This document shows, in pieces, positions 1 to 5,526 of a DNA stretch of 15,559 nt. The DNA comes from an uncultured Bacteriovorax sp. (GTDB lineage: Bacteria > Bdellovibrionota > Bacteriovoracia > Bacteriovoracales > Bacteriovoracaceae): positions 1-15,559 of the forward strand of contig CAMLKK010000052.1 in NCBI GenBank assembly GCA_946480715.1, in the 5' to 3' direction. The first letter of the stretch is position 1. Each line of letters opens with the position of its first letter. A program made the translations under genes and the position numbers. The notes under the pieces are model-generated. The model saw only the letters and a program-made list of their open reading frames with translations, had not been told where the DNA came from and did no database searches.

Positions 1-1393
1 AGATCACTCCTCCGTGACGACGGATTATTCGAGCAGTTGTGGCAAGGCCCATCCCTGTTCCCTCAAATTTTTCTTTGGGATGGAGCCGCTGAAATGGTTG
101 AAATAACTTATCATAAAAGCGCATATCGAAGCCCACGCCATTATCTCTAATGAAGTAGGCCCACTGACCATCCTTATGTGTTTTGCCACATTCGATGATC
201 GTGAGATCACGCGTGCTAGTATATTTCCAAGAATTGCTAATGAGGTTTTGAAGGGCCACCCGGAATAGGCCTGGGTCGGCCTGAATCATCTCAGACTCAA
301 AATTTTTAAACTGCACTTTGCGATCTGGATTGGGAACCGTGAGTTCTTTTATGAGTTCATCAGCAACAATTGAAATATCAATTTCTTCTTTCTTAAATTC
401 ACTGCGAGTAAGACGCGAGAGTTTGATGAGATCATCAATCAGAACGCCCATCTTTTGTACGCCCTGCTTGATGAAATTCAGATAGCGAACGGCTTCGTTA
501 TCAAGTTTAGTTCCATAATCATCAATTAAAATTTGGCTGAAACCATCAATCCCTCTGAGCGGTGCCCTTAGATCGTGCGAGATTGAATAATTAACGGCCT
601 CAAGTTCACGGTTCACTGTTTGCAATTCACGTGTTCGCGTATCAATTTGTTCTTCTAATTTATCTGTTGCTTCCGCCAATGAATTGAAAGCATCAGAATA
701 ATTTTCCGAAAGTCCTCGCAGTTGAAACAGCGAGAAAGTTGCGAGCAATAGACCAAGAATAAGACCTAAAATGATTGTTCCACTAATCACTATTTTGGAT
801 AATTTATCGGCACGTTCTAATCGCTCGAGCCTATATGAGTTTTCCGTTTGCTGAAATTGATCGAATGACTGTCTAATGTCGTCCATAAGAGCTTTGCTCT
901 CTTCAAAGCTACCAACATTGGGGAGGGTCTTCTCTTCGCGTTTAGAGCGGATCTCAATGGCCGCAGCTGCACTCCATTTTTGATAGACTTGCTCAATGTG
1001 TTCGAGCAGCTCAAGCTGGCCGCGATTATCAGAGTTAAGTCTTTTTAAATCGTTTATGACAGGTGTTAGTTCTTTTTTCGATTCATACCAGGGATTCAGA
1101 AAAGTTTCTTTGCCAGTAATCATAAAGCCGCGAAAACCAGATTCTGTATCAATCATTTTTTTTACGGCCAGAGTTGAAAGCGCAAGCATCTGATCTGAGT
1201 TTCGCACTTTTTCATTTTGATCGATGAGAAAGGTTATCTGCTGAACAAAAATAATGGAGAGCAAAATCATAAGAGCGATCGGCAGGATCGTTGTTTTGAG
1301 AAGAATATTTTTAAAGAGCAGCGGGTTTAAGTGCTGCTTCTCCCGTTCAGTGGGAACAGGAACCCATTTTTTTGCAAAATCGAACATTGCCAT
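1..1393 (-). CDS. CHASE3-domain sensor histidine kinase, C-terminus cut by window edge
   Basis: Membrane-bound sensor kinase that autophosphorylates on histidine. The reading frame is open from ATG at 1393 to the window edge (464 codons seen, stop not reached). Residues about 31-54 form TM1. Residues about 55-195 resemble a CHASE3 sensor (TESGFRGFMITG near 83-94), and about 199-224 form TM2. A short coiled coil (about 235-265) leads to the H box with SHDLRAPL (phospho-acceptor H273). The N box NLISNSWKY lies near 383-391, G1 DNGVGFD near 417-423, and G2 GTGMGLA near 445-451. After G2 only HGGVI is visible, so a C-terminal receiver domain cannot be excluded. ATG 1393 is chosen because AGGG lies 5 nt upstream; a second ATG at 1387 is possible. 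A sigma-54-type promoter sits about 35 nt upstream. The stimulus is unknown. A role as partner of the NtrC-type regulator at 2676-4088 is inferred from proximity and shared promoter type. Confidence 0.93.
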   Translation of the reverse strand, partial: MAMFDFAKKWVPVPTEREKQHLNPLLFKNILLKTTILPIALMILLSIIFVQQITFLIDQNEKVRNSDQMLALSTLAVKKMIDTESGFRGFMITGKETFLNPWYESKKELTPVINDLKRLNSDNRGQLELLEHIEQVYQKWSAAAAIEIRSKREEKTLPNVGSFEESKALMDDIRQSFDQFQQTENSYRLERLERADKLSKIVISGTIILGLILGLLLATFSLFQLRGLSENYSDAFNSLAEATDKLEEQIDTRTRELQTVNRELEAVNYSISHDLRAPLRGIDGFSQILIDDYGTKLDNEAVRYLNFIKQGVQKMGVLIDDLIKLSRLTRSEFKKEEIDISIVADELIKELTVPNPDRKVQFKNFESEMIQADPGLFRVALQNLISNSWKYTSTRDLTIIECGKTHKDGQWAYFIRDNGVGFDMRFYDKLFQPFQRLHPKEKFEGTGMGLATTARIIRRHGGVI

Positions 1394-1428
1394 CCAATCC
1401 CTGGTAATAAAGTTCGTCACTATTGCCA

Positions 1429-1445
1429 AGCAAAAGGTAGGCCAA
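1429..1445 (-). promoter_or_regulatory. Sigma-54 (-24/-12) promoter of the CHASE3 histidine kinase
   Basis: Read on the minus strand the site is TTGGCCTACCTTTTGCT. The GG (1443-1442) and GC (1431-1430) have the fixed sigma-54 spacing, GG-N10-GC. It matches TGGC and TTGCT of the known consensus TGGCACG-N4-TTGCW. Transcription would start near 1418, leaving a leader of about 25 nt before ATG 1393. It needs an AAA+ activator, and one is encoded at 2676-4088. Confidence 0.72.
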
Positions 1446-1489
1446 GGATAGCACTCAATTGACTTCTATTTTGGGGAATTCAGGAACAA

Positions 1490-1526
1490 TGACAATGTGC
1501 AATTGTGACAATTGACCACATGACAA
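1490..1526. promoter_or_regulatory. Candidate enhancer: TGACAA repeats and twin CAATTG boxes
   Basis: TGACAA occurs three times on the plus strand, at 1490, 1506 and 1521 (spacing 16 and 15 bp). Two palindromic CAATTG boxes (1500-1505 and 1509-1514) flank TGA. The centre near 1508 is about 65 bp from the -24 element of both divergent sigma-54 promoters, or about 90 bp upstream of each predicted start. That is a usual place for an activator site. Which protein binds is inference; the NtrC-type regulator of this window is the obvious candidate. Confidence 0.4.
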
Positions 1527-1571
1527 AAGTACGTTTTTCAAAAAATTAAAAACTTAAGTGAAGTCCATGTT

Positions 1572-1588
1572 TTGGTATGGTGCTTGCT
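1572..1588 (+). promoter_or_regulatory. Sigma-54 (-24/-12) promoter of the 34-residue peptide gene
   Basis: TTGGTATGGTGCTTGCT fits TGGCACG-N4-TTGCW closely: TGG, A, G and TTGCT all match, with GG at 1574-1575 and GC at 1586-1587. Spacing is the strict GG-N10-GC. The predicted start near 1599 gives a leader of about 30 nt before ATG 1629. It is divergent from the kinase promoter at 1429-1445. Confidence 0.75.
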
Positions 1589-1628
1589 CTAAGGCGATGT
1601 GAGTTCAACCAGTGGAGACGAAAATACC

Positions 1629-1733
1629 ATGACAACTAATAGCATCATCACAGCTTCTTTAATTCTCGCTATCGCTAACATGAGCGCTCAAACAAATGAG
1701 TCACAAGCTTCTGAAGCTGAATCACAAGAATAA
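1629..1733 (+). CDS. Unknown 34-residue peptide with hydrophobic N-terminus
   Basis: I do not recognise this peptide. The frame runs ATG 1629 to TAA 1731-1733. It begins MTTNSIITASLILAIANM, a short apolar stretch, and ends in a polar acidic tail rich in Gln, Ser and Glu (SQASEAESQE). A GGAG Shine-Dalgarno lies at 1614-1617, 11 nt before the ATG. A good sigma-54 promoter (1572-1588) precedes it and a strong hairpin terminator (1793-1822) follows. The promoter, ribosome site and terminator make a true transcript likely. The apolar part is too short and mild for certain secretion, so it could be a small membrane-associated peptide or a signal-like leader. The alternative is a regulatory RNA in which the frame is chance. 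Confidence 0.55.
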   Translation: MTTNSIITASLILAIANMSAQTNESQASEAESQE

Positions 1734-1792
1734 ATTTTTAAAAAAATTCCTTTTTCAACTTAGATAAGATTTGAGTTTTAAAAGATGACGAA

Positions 1793-1822
1793 AAAAAGGG
1801 CGATTTAAAAATCGCCCTTTTT
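1793..1822. terminator. Bidirectional rho-independent terminator
   Basis: A perfect 14-bp inverted repeat, AAAAAGGGCGATTT / AAATCGCCCTTTTT, with a 2-nt loop. It has a T-run on the plus strand and an A-run on the left side, which is a T-run for minus-strand RNA. It serves the small plus-strand gene (1629-1733) and the HPt gene, whose stop codon lies 4 nt away. Confidence 0.93.
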
Positions 1823-1826
1823 ATTT

Positions 1827-2102
1827 TTAGTGAATTTGTTTGAGATTTTCTTCTACATTAGAACTTAGTTCTTCGATCATGGCCTCTAATTTTTCGCGGT
1901 CTTTACTTTTTCCCGCTTGTTCCATGACGATTCCGATTTTACCAATGGCCGGAAAACCAAAAGTCTCACCATTTCCTTTTAGGCGGTGACCGATGTTTAC
2001 TGCCACATCAAAATCATCTCGCTTCAAACTCTGGCGAAGTTCTTCAATTTCCGTTTTACGACGGTTCAAATACATTAGTCTTTGCGATGTTAGTATTTCC
2101 AT
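1827..2102 (-). CDS. Stand-alone HPt (histidine phosphotransfer) protein
   Basis: A 91-residue cytoplasmic four-helix phosphotransfer protein. The diagnostic motif HRLKGNGETFGF begins at H39, the expected phospho-acceptor, and matches the HxLKGxGxxxG pattern of the HPt family. The rest is helical and charged, with no kinase or receiver domain. HPt proteins carry phosphate between a receiver and another receiver in multistep relays. ATG 2102 has AAAGGG just upstream. The gene is flanked by a CHASE3 kinase and an NtrC-type regulator, so membership in one relay is likely but unproven: a direct kinase-to-regulator step would not need it. Unlike its neighbours it has no sigma-54 site; a TATAAT box lies upstream. 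It ends at a strong bidirectional terminator. Confidence 0.88.
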   Translation of the reverse strand: MEILTSQRLMYLNRRKTEIEELRQSLKRDDFDVAVNIGHRLKGNGETFGFPAIGKIGIVMEQAGKSKDREKLEAMIEELSSNVEENLKQIH

Positions 2103-2161
2103 GGGCCCTTTCTACAATAGTTTCAGATAAAATCAAATACAAACCGTTTTAATTTAATCTC

Positions 2162-2167
2162 ATTATA
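2162..2167 (-). promoter_or_regulatory. Probable -10 box (TATAAT) of the HPt gene
   Basis: The minus strand reads ATGTATAATG: a perfect TATAAT about 60 nt upstream of the HPt start. No clear -35 box is seen at 17 nt. It is proposed as a housekeeping-type promoter because the region holds no GG-N10-GC element. Confidence 0.35.
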
Positions 2168-2220
2168 CATTGGAGAAATCTTTAAGATACGCACCTATAA
2201 TTTTTACAGGTTGTGAATTT

Positions 2221-2580
2221 TTACAGCTGTCGTTCGCGGGCATTTCTACTGCCAGCATCGACACTGTTTTCACTGGGAAAATCCTCATTAATCTCATCTT
2301 CAAATTCATCTGTTTCTACATCAGGATTTTTTTCGTGAAACTCTCTAAAGACTCCATCCAGCTTTTGATCGACCGATTCTTTAGTCTCTCCATACTTTCT
2401 TTGAATGAGACCTGCAATCGAGGTCATCTTACCTTTAGTTACTTCAAGCTCATCATCAGTGAGTTCACCCCAGAGCTTGCGTACACCGCCTTTAACCTCT
2501 TTCCAGCGGCCTTTGATGATGTCATCACTCCATACTCTATTGTGAAGAACATCCGGTCTTGATTGATCAAAATTATCCAT
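2221..2580 (-). CDS. CsbD-family stress protein with acidic C-terminal tail
   Basis: CsbD-family proteins (Bacillus CsbD, E. coli YjbJ) are small, abundant, hydrophilic stress-induced proteins of unknown biochemical role. Residues about 18-74 show the family pattern: IIKGRWKEVKGGVRKLWGEL, then DDELEVTKGK and a final helix ending in RKYGETKESV. The protein is 119 residues, against about 65-70 usual. The extra C-terminal part (about 78-119) is rich in Asp and Glu and probably disordered. The start is ATG 2580 because AGGAGG stands 6 nt upstream; an upstream in-frame ATG at 2604 has no such site. A sigma-54 promoter (2623-2639) lies about 45 nt upstream. No clear terminator follows it before the HPt gene, so some read-through into that gene is possible. 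Confidence 0.88.
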   Translation of the reverse strand: MDNFDQSRPDVLHNRVWSDDIIKGRWKEVKGGVRKLWGELTDDELEVTKGKMTSIAGLIQRKYGETKESVDQKLDGVFREFHEKNPDVETDEFEDEINEDFPSENSVDAGSRNARERQL

Positions 2581-2622
2581 AGTTGCCTCCTTCCTTGAAG
2601 CCAATTGTCTTCCATCATAAGG

Positions 2623-2639
2623 AGCACACCGGATGCCAA
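2623..2639 (-). promoter_or_regulatory. Sigma-54 (-24/-12) promoter of the CsbD gene
   Basis: The minus strand reads TTGGCATCCGGTGTGCT. GG (2637-2636) and GC (2625-2624) are in strict GG-N10-GC spacing. Its first half, TTGGCATC, is identical to that of the DUF1328 promoter at 4225-4241. The predicted start near 2612 gives a leader of about 30 nt. It lies immediately downstream of the terminator of the regulator gene, so CsbD is separately transcribed. Confidence 0.75.
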
Positions 2640-2643
2640 AAGG

Positions 2644-2670
2644 AAAAAAAAAGGGCCTTTAAGAGGGCCC
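2644..2670 (-). terminator. Rho-independent terminator of the NtrC-type regulator gene
   Basis: On the minus strand GGGCC and GGCCC arms (2670-2666, 2657-2653) enclose an 8-nt loop and are followed by a 9-nt T-run (plus-strand A-run 2644-2652). It starts 6 nt after the regulator's stop codon and insulates the CsbD promoter. Confidence 0.85.
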
Positions 2671-2675
2671 CATTT

Positions 2676-4088
2676 TTATACAACTGATTCGATTTCTTTT
2701 AATTTTCTATAGAGAGTTTTGCGGTCAATGCCCAATTCTTTAGCTGTTTGCTCTTTAGCAAAATTATTTCGTTGAAAAATAAATTCGATGTACTTTTTTG
2801 ACACATCTTCTAGAGTCATCAGTGAATTGATAGTGAAAAGTGCTCCACCTTCTCCACTGCTAGTTGATGTTTGCGTTTCAGACTTCGAATCATTTTCAAC
2901 TTCTAAGGCCGGCAGATCTTCAACTTGAATTGTATCACTTACAGATAGTACAACCGCACGCTCTATGGCGTTTTCCAGTTCACGAACGTTACCTCTCCAA
3001 GGAAGAGCTTCCAAGCGTTGAACAGAGGCCTTTGTAAAACCTTTTATGTGAGCGTTGTTAATCGCTGAGAATTTTTTCAAAAAGTACTCAGAGAGAGGAA
3101 TGATATCTTCTTTACGCTCACGAAGAGGTGGCATGTGGATAGGAATAACATTTAAGCGGAAAAATAAATCTTCGCGAAAACGTCCGGCCTCAACTTCCTT
3201 CTTCAAATCTTTATGAGTCGCACAGATGATTCTAGCCGTGATATCTCTCGGCTGGTTTTCACCAATACGTTTTACTTTTCTTTCTTGGAGAACTCGTAAA
3301 AGTTTTGCTTGTAAAGGAAGCGCAAGATCACCAATTTCATCCAGGAACAATGTTCCTTTATTGGCCTCTTCAAAAAGACCTATCTTACTTCCAACGGCCC
3401 CAGTGAAGGCACCTTTGGCATAACCGAAGAGTTCTGACTCTAATAAATTTTCTGGAATGGCCGTACAGTTAATGGCGATGAAAGGACCATTTTTACGTTC
3501 ACCTAATTCATGAACGGCCTTCGCGACAACTTCCTTACCAGCTCCTGACTCTCCACTGATAATAATATTTGCTTGCGAAGAGGCCACACGTTTTGCGAGC
3601 TCCATTGCTTTTTTAAATCCAGGAGAGCGACCGATGACACCTTTGAGTCCCATCACATCTTCTTCTTTAAAGAGAGATTTTAAATTCGAGTTCTCAACTT
3701 GAACTTGATTTAAAAAGAGCGCTCTTTGAACGGAGATCAAGAGTTGCGGGAAATGAAGCGGCTTTAAAACGAAATCGTAAGCACCAGTTTCAATCGCCTC
3801 AACAGCTGTTTCTACTGATCCTTCTGCCGTCATCAAAATGATCGGTAAGACCTGATCACTCGCGCGGACGCGTTTGATGAATTCCATCCCGGACATAACC
3901 GGGAGTTTCAGATCCGTGATGATAACATCGGCGTGGATCTGTTTTGTTTCAATGCTCGTGAGAGCAACTCTCGCATCTTCAAAAGGACTAACTGTATAGC
4001 CTCTTTGATTGAAGAAGGTTGTTAAGAGTTCGAGTAATTCCGGATCGTCGTCAATTATAACCAGTGAAGGGGAATTTTTTACTTTCAT
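2676..4088 (-). CDS. NtrC-family sigma-54-dependent response regulator
   Basis: A cytoplasmic enhancer-binding protein (470 residues, full family length) that uses ATP to remodel sigma-54 RNA polymerase. Receiver domain, about 7-125: acidic pair D13-D15, phospho-acceptor D59 (ITDLKLP), T87 and K109. The AAA+ domain covers about 150-380: Walker A GESGAGKE at 179-186, sigma-54 contact loop GAFTGA at 226-231, Walker [10 protein letters not shown] at 247-255, and FREDLFFRL near 304-312. A Fis-type helix-turn-helix, about 446-466, reads [15 protein letters not shown]. All key residues are present, so it should be fully active. A serine/glutamate-rich linker lies near 398-415. No Shine-Dalgarno is evident before ATG 4088. 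It sits between two sigma-54 promoters (2623-2639 and 4225-4241) and near two more, so it is the likely activator of these genes. Its own start is preceded by a TTGACA box, not a sigma-54 site. Confidence 0.96.
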   Translation of the reverse strand: MKVKNSPSLVIIDDDPELLELLTTFFNQRGYTVSPFEDARVALTSIETKQIHADVIITDLKLPVMSGMEFIKRVRASDQVLPIILMTAEGSVETAVEAIETGAYDFVLKPLHFPQLLISVQRALFLNQVQVENSNLKSLFKEEDVMGLKGVIGRSPGFKKAMELAKRVASSQANIIISGESGAGKEVVAKAVHELGERKNGPFIAINCTAIPENLLESELFGYAKGAFTGAVGSKIGLFEEANKGTLFLDEIGDLALPLQAKLLRVLQERKVKRIGENQPRDITARIICATHKDLKKEVEAGRFREDLFFRLNVIPIHMPPLRERKEDIIPLSEYFLKKFSAINNAHIKGFTKASVQRLEALPWRGNVRELENAIERAVVLSVSDTIQVEDLPALEVENDSKSETQTSTSSGEGGALFTINSLMTLEDVSKKYIEFIFQRNNFAKEQTAKELGIDRKTLYRKLKEIESVV

Positions 4089-4147
4089 GGGGTTAATTTA
4101 CTCGTTGTGTGTTTTTGGGGTTTAAGTCTACATTTCTTGCGAAATCG

Positions 4148-4177
4148 ATAGTGGCAGAAATCCCCAAGTCCTGTCAA
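4148..4177 (-). promoter_or_regulatory. Probable housekeeping promoter of the regulator gene
   Basis: The minus strand has a perfect TTGACA (4177-4172), an 18-nt spacer and a weak -10, CACTAT (4153-4148). The start would be near 4141, with a leader of about 50 nt. It occupies the region upstream of the divergent DUF1328 sigma-54 promoter where an activator site is expected, so regulator binding there could also control its own gene. Confidence 0.4.
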
Positions 4178-4224
4178 GTGATGGTGTAAAAGTGGTATAA
4201 CCAAGTGAAATCGGAAAAAATTAC

Positions 4225-4241
4225 TTGGCATCACTTATGCT
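4225..4241 (+). promoter_or_regulatory. Sigma-54 (-24/-12) promoter of the DUF1328 gene
   Basis: TTGGCATCACTTATGCT, with GG at 4227-4228 and GC at 4239-4240 in strict spacing. The predicted start near 4252 gives a leader of about 48 nt before ATG 4301. It is divergent from the sigma-54 activator gene, a classic arrangement for activator and target. Confidence 0.78.
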
Positions 4242-4300
4242 TTTCTGGTGGTTAGCGGTAGCTACGGAGTGGACTACACGAACATGACAAGGAGTTTATT

Positions 4301-4483
4301 ATGTTACGCGCAGCGATTACATTTTTTGTTTTGGGTCTAGTGGCAATGCTCTTCGGGGCCTATGGCATTGCGGGGATTTCAATCGAACTTGGAAAAATCC
4401 TGCTCATGGTATTCATCGCCCTTGCCGTTCTCACATTCTTGGTGGGTATCGCACGTGGGGGATCGAATAAGCAGATTCGTTAG
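4301..4483 (+). CDS. DUF1328 (YtjA-like) small inner-membrane protein
   Basis: A 60-residue protein with two membrane helices, about residues 4-27 and 30-50, and a short basic tail (GGSNKQIR). The opening MLRAAITFFVLGLVAMLFG, the central AYGIAGISIELGKIL and the length fit the DUF1328/YtjA family, whose function is unknown. AAGGAG at 4289-4294 lies 6 nt before ATG 4301. The sigma-54 promoter upstream and the divergent sigma-54 activator suggest that it is induced by the same signal as the CsbD gene. Both families are commonly reported among stress-induced genes, which fits an envelope-stress role; this is inference. A hairpin (4498-4528) and a good terminator (4636-4666) follow. Confidence 0.9.
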   Translation: MLRAAITFFVLGLVAMLFGAYGIAGISIELGKILLMVFIALAVLTFLVGIARGGSNKQIR

Positions 4484-4497
4484 ACCTTATGATTTTA

Positions 4498-4528
4498 GAC
4501 CGGTGGAGATATAGGGACTTCACCGGTC
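4498..4528 (+). other. Hairpin downstream of the DUF1328 gene
   Basis: GACCGGTG / CACCGGTC are perfect 8-bp arms with a 15-nt loop. The following sequence (GCCTTTAAAAAAACTTTTTT) is T-rich only after some 15 nt, so it is a poor classical terminator. It may protect the 3' end of the mRNA or act as a partial terminator. Confidence 0.5.
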
Positions 4529-4578
4529 GCCTTTAAAAAAACTTTTTTGCACACATGCGAGTAAAGACAAATTAGAGG

Positions 4579-4594
4579 TGGCAAGAATTTGCCA
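4579..4594. repeat. Perfect inverted repeat TGGCAA-GAAT-TTGCCA
   Basis: Six-base arms around a 4-nt centre, in the 184-nt gap between DUF1328 and a binding-protein gene. It could be an operator or a small RNA hairpin. It looks like a sigma-54 element on both strands but the GG-GC spacing is one base short (N9 instead of N10). Confidence 0.45.
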
Positions 4595-4635
4595 TTTTTA
4601 GGGAAATCAAAAAGTATGGTGCTTCTAAGGTAAGA

Positions 4636-4666
4636 ACCCCAGTGCTCAACACACTGGGGTTTTTTT
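4636..4666 (+). terminator. Rho-independent terminator
   Basis: ACCCCAGTG / CACTGGGGT, a 9-bp stem with a 7-nt loop and a run of seven T (4660-4666). On the plus strand it ends the DUF1328 transcript or a small RNA from the gap. It directly abuts the stop codon of the minus-strand binding-protein gene; on that strand the tail is only weakly T-rich. Confidence 0.88.
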
Positions 4667-4667
4667 A

Positions 4668-5405
4668 TTACTGATATTTTGCAACGATTTTTGTGTGCGC
4701 GCCTGAAGCTTTAACTTTCTTCAATCCTTCATTCAATTTATCAACAAGGCCTGCTGTTTTTGTTTTCTTTGAAACAAGAAAATAAACATCACCTGAAGAA
4801 ATTGTCACTGGGTGAACTTCAATTTTATCACTCGCATTCTGCCCTTTTACAAGCGAGACACCTGTATATTTATCCATGATGAATCCATCAAGACGGCCTG
4901 CTACAACTTTTTTAACATTGAGTTCATCAACGTCAGCACTTCCGTCGAACTTTGCTTTCATCGCTTCAACTTCATCACTGTAAAAAGATCCGCGCGTGAT
5001 TCCAATTTTTGTTCCTGTCTTTCCTAAATCAGCAACAGTTTTGATATCTGCGCCTGTACCTTTTTTCATAAAGAGCGCGTTGATTTCGTTTCTGTATCCA
5101 TTAGTGAAGTTAGCAAACTTCTCTCTCTCAGCAGACTTCCCTGCTCCCATAACAACATCAACTTCTCCAGCTTCTGCAGAAGACAACTGACGATTCCACG
5201 GCATTTCAACAAAAGTGGCCTTACAGCCAGCTTCTTTAACTACAGCTTCAGTCAATTCAATATCAAGACCTGTTAATTTTCCTGAAGCATCCTTAAATTG
5301 GTATGGTTGCCACGGCTCCCAGCTAATTTTAATGTCACAAGCATAACCCGCGCTTAAAGATGTCAGCGATACAAGAGTAGCGAGAAAAAGATTTTTCACG
5401 TTCAT
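4668..5405 (-). CDS. Periplasmic solute-binding protein, family 3 type
   Basis: A 245-residue secreted binding protein of the amino-acid-type (SBP_bac_3) fold. Residues 1-22 are a signal peptide with likely cleavage after GYA. The mature protein starts with C23, which could pair with C61 rather than carry lipid, because GYAC is a poor lipobox. Family hallmarks are an early WEPWQPYQF, LTGLDIELTEAVVKEAG (about 44-60), the MPWNRQL segment (68-74) and, in the second lobe, KIGITRGS then VKKVVAGRLDGFIMD (about 164-178). GGAG lies 7 nt before ATG 5405. No permease or ATPase gene is adjacent, so the ligand and partner are unknown. A divergent paralogue lies at 5527-6258. A transporter encoded elsewhere or the nearby chemoreceptor are both possible partners. 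Confidence 0.9.
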   Translation of the reverse strand: MNVKNLFLATLVSLTSLSAGYACDIKISWEPWQPYQFKDASGKLTGLDIELTEAVVKEAGCKATFVEMPWNRQLSSAEAGEVDVVMGAGKSAEREKFANFTNGYRNEINALFMKKGTGADIKTVADLGKTGTKIGITRGSFYSDEVEAMKAKFDGSADVDELNVKKVVAGRLDGFIMDKYTGVSLVKGQNASDKIEVHPVTISSGDVYFLVSKKTKTAGLVDKLNEGLKKVKASGAHTKIVAKYQ

Positions 5406-5433
5406 TGAGTCTCTCCGTTTATTGATTTCTTTT

Positions 5434-5463
5434 ATTCTAAACTAAAGAAAAAATTTCTGTAAA
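5434..5463 (-). promoter_or_regulatory. Housekeeping-type promoter of the minus-strand binding protein
   Basis: The minus strand reads TTTACA (5463-5458), an 18-nt spacer, then TAGAAT (5439-5434): five of six bases match consensus in each box. The start lies about 20-25 nt before ATG 5405. Confidence 0.5.
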
Positions 5464-5494
5464 AAAAATCACTATGAAAAAATTGTCTTTTTTT

Positions 5495-5500
5495 TATAAT
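5495..5500 (+). promoter_or_regulatory. Probable -10 box (TATAAT) of the plus-strand binding protein
   Basis: A perfect TATAAT follows a T-run, 27 nt before ATG 5527. No convincing -35 box is found at 16-18 nt. An activator or an upstream A/T-tract could compensate. Confidence 0.35.
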
Positions 5501-5526
5501 TAAAAGCATTCATAACAGGAGTACCT

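Noticed and set aside
25..1014. Minus-strand small frames 25-210 and 817-1014
   Set aside because: They are out of frame with the continuous histidine kinase frame, which carries the H, N, G1 and G2 boxes.
2170..2562. Plus-strand open frame of 130 codons
   Set aside because: It lies antisense to the CsbD gene, which has a family match, AGGAGG and a promoter. The plus frame has no family pattern.
2581..2639. Upstream extension of the CsbD gene to ATG 2604, or a separate minus-strand frame 2439-2639
   Set aside because: AGGAGG points to ATG 2580. The alternative frame covers the promoter and has no ribosome site or recognisable protein.
4579..4594. A fifth sigma-54 promoter, TGGCAAGAATTTGC
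   Set aside because: The GG-to-GC spacing is N9, one base short of the strict N10, on both strands. The palindrome explains the resemblance.
4668..5405. Lipoprotein assignment of the binding protein because of C23
   Set aside because: GYAC does not fit a good lipobox (no Leu at -3), and C61 offers a disulfide partner.
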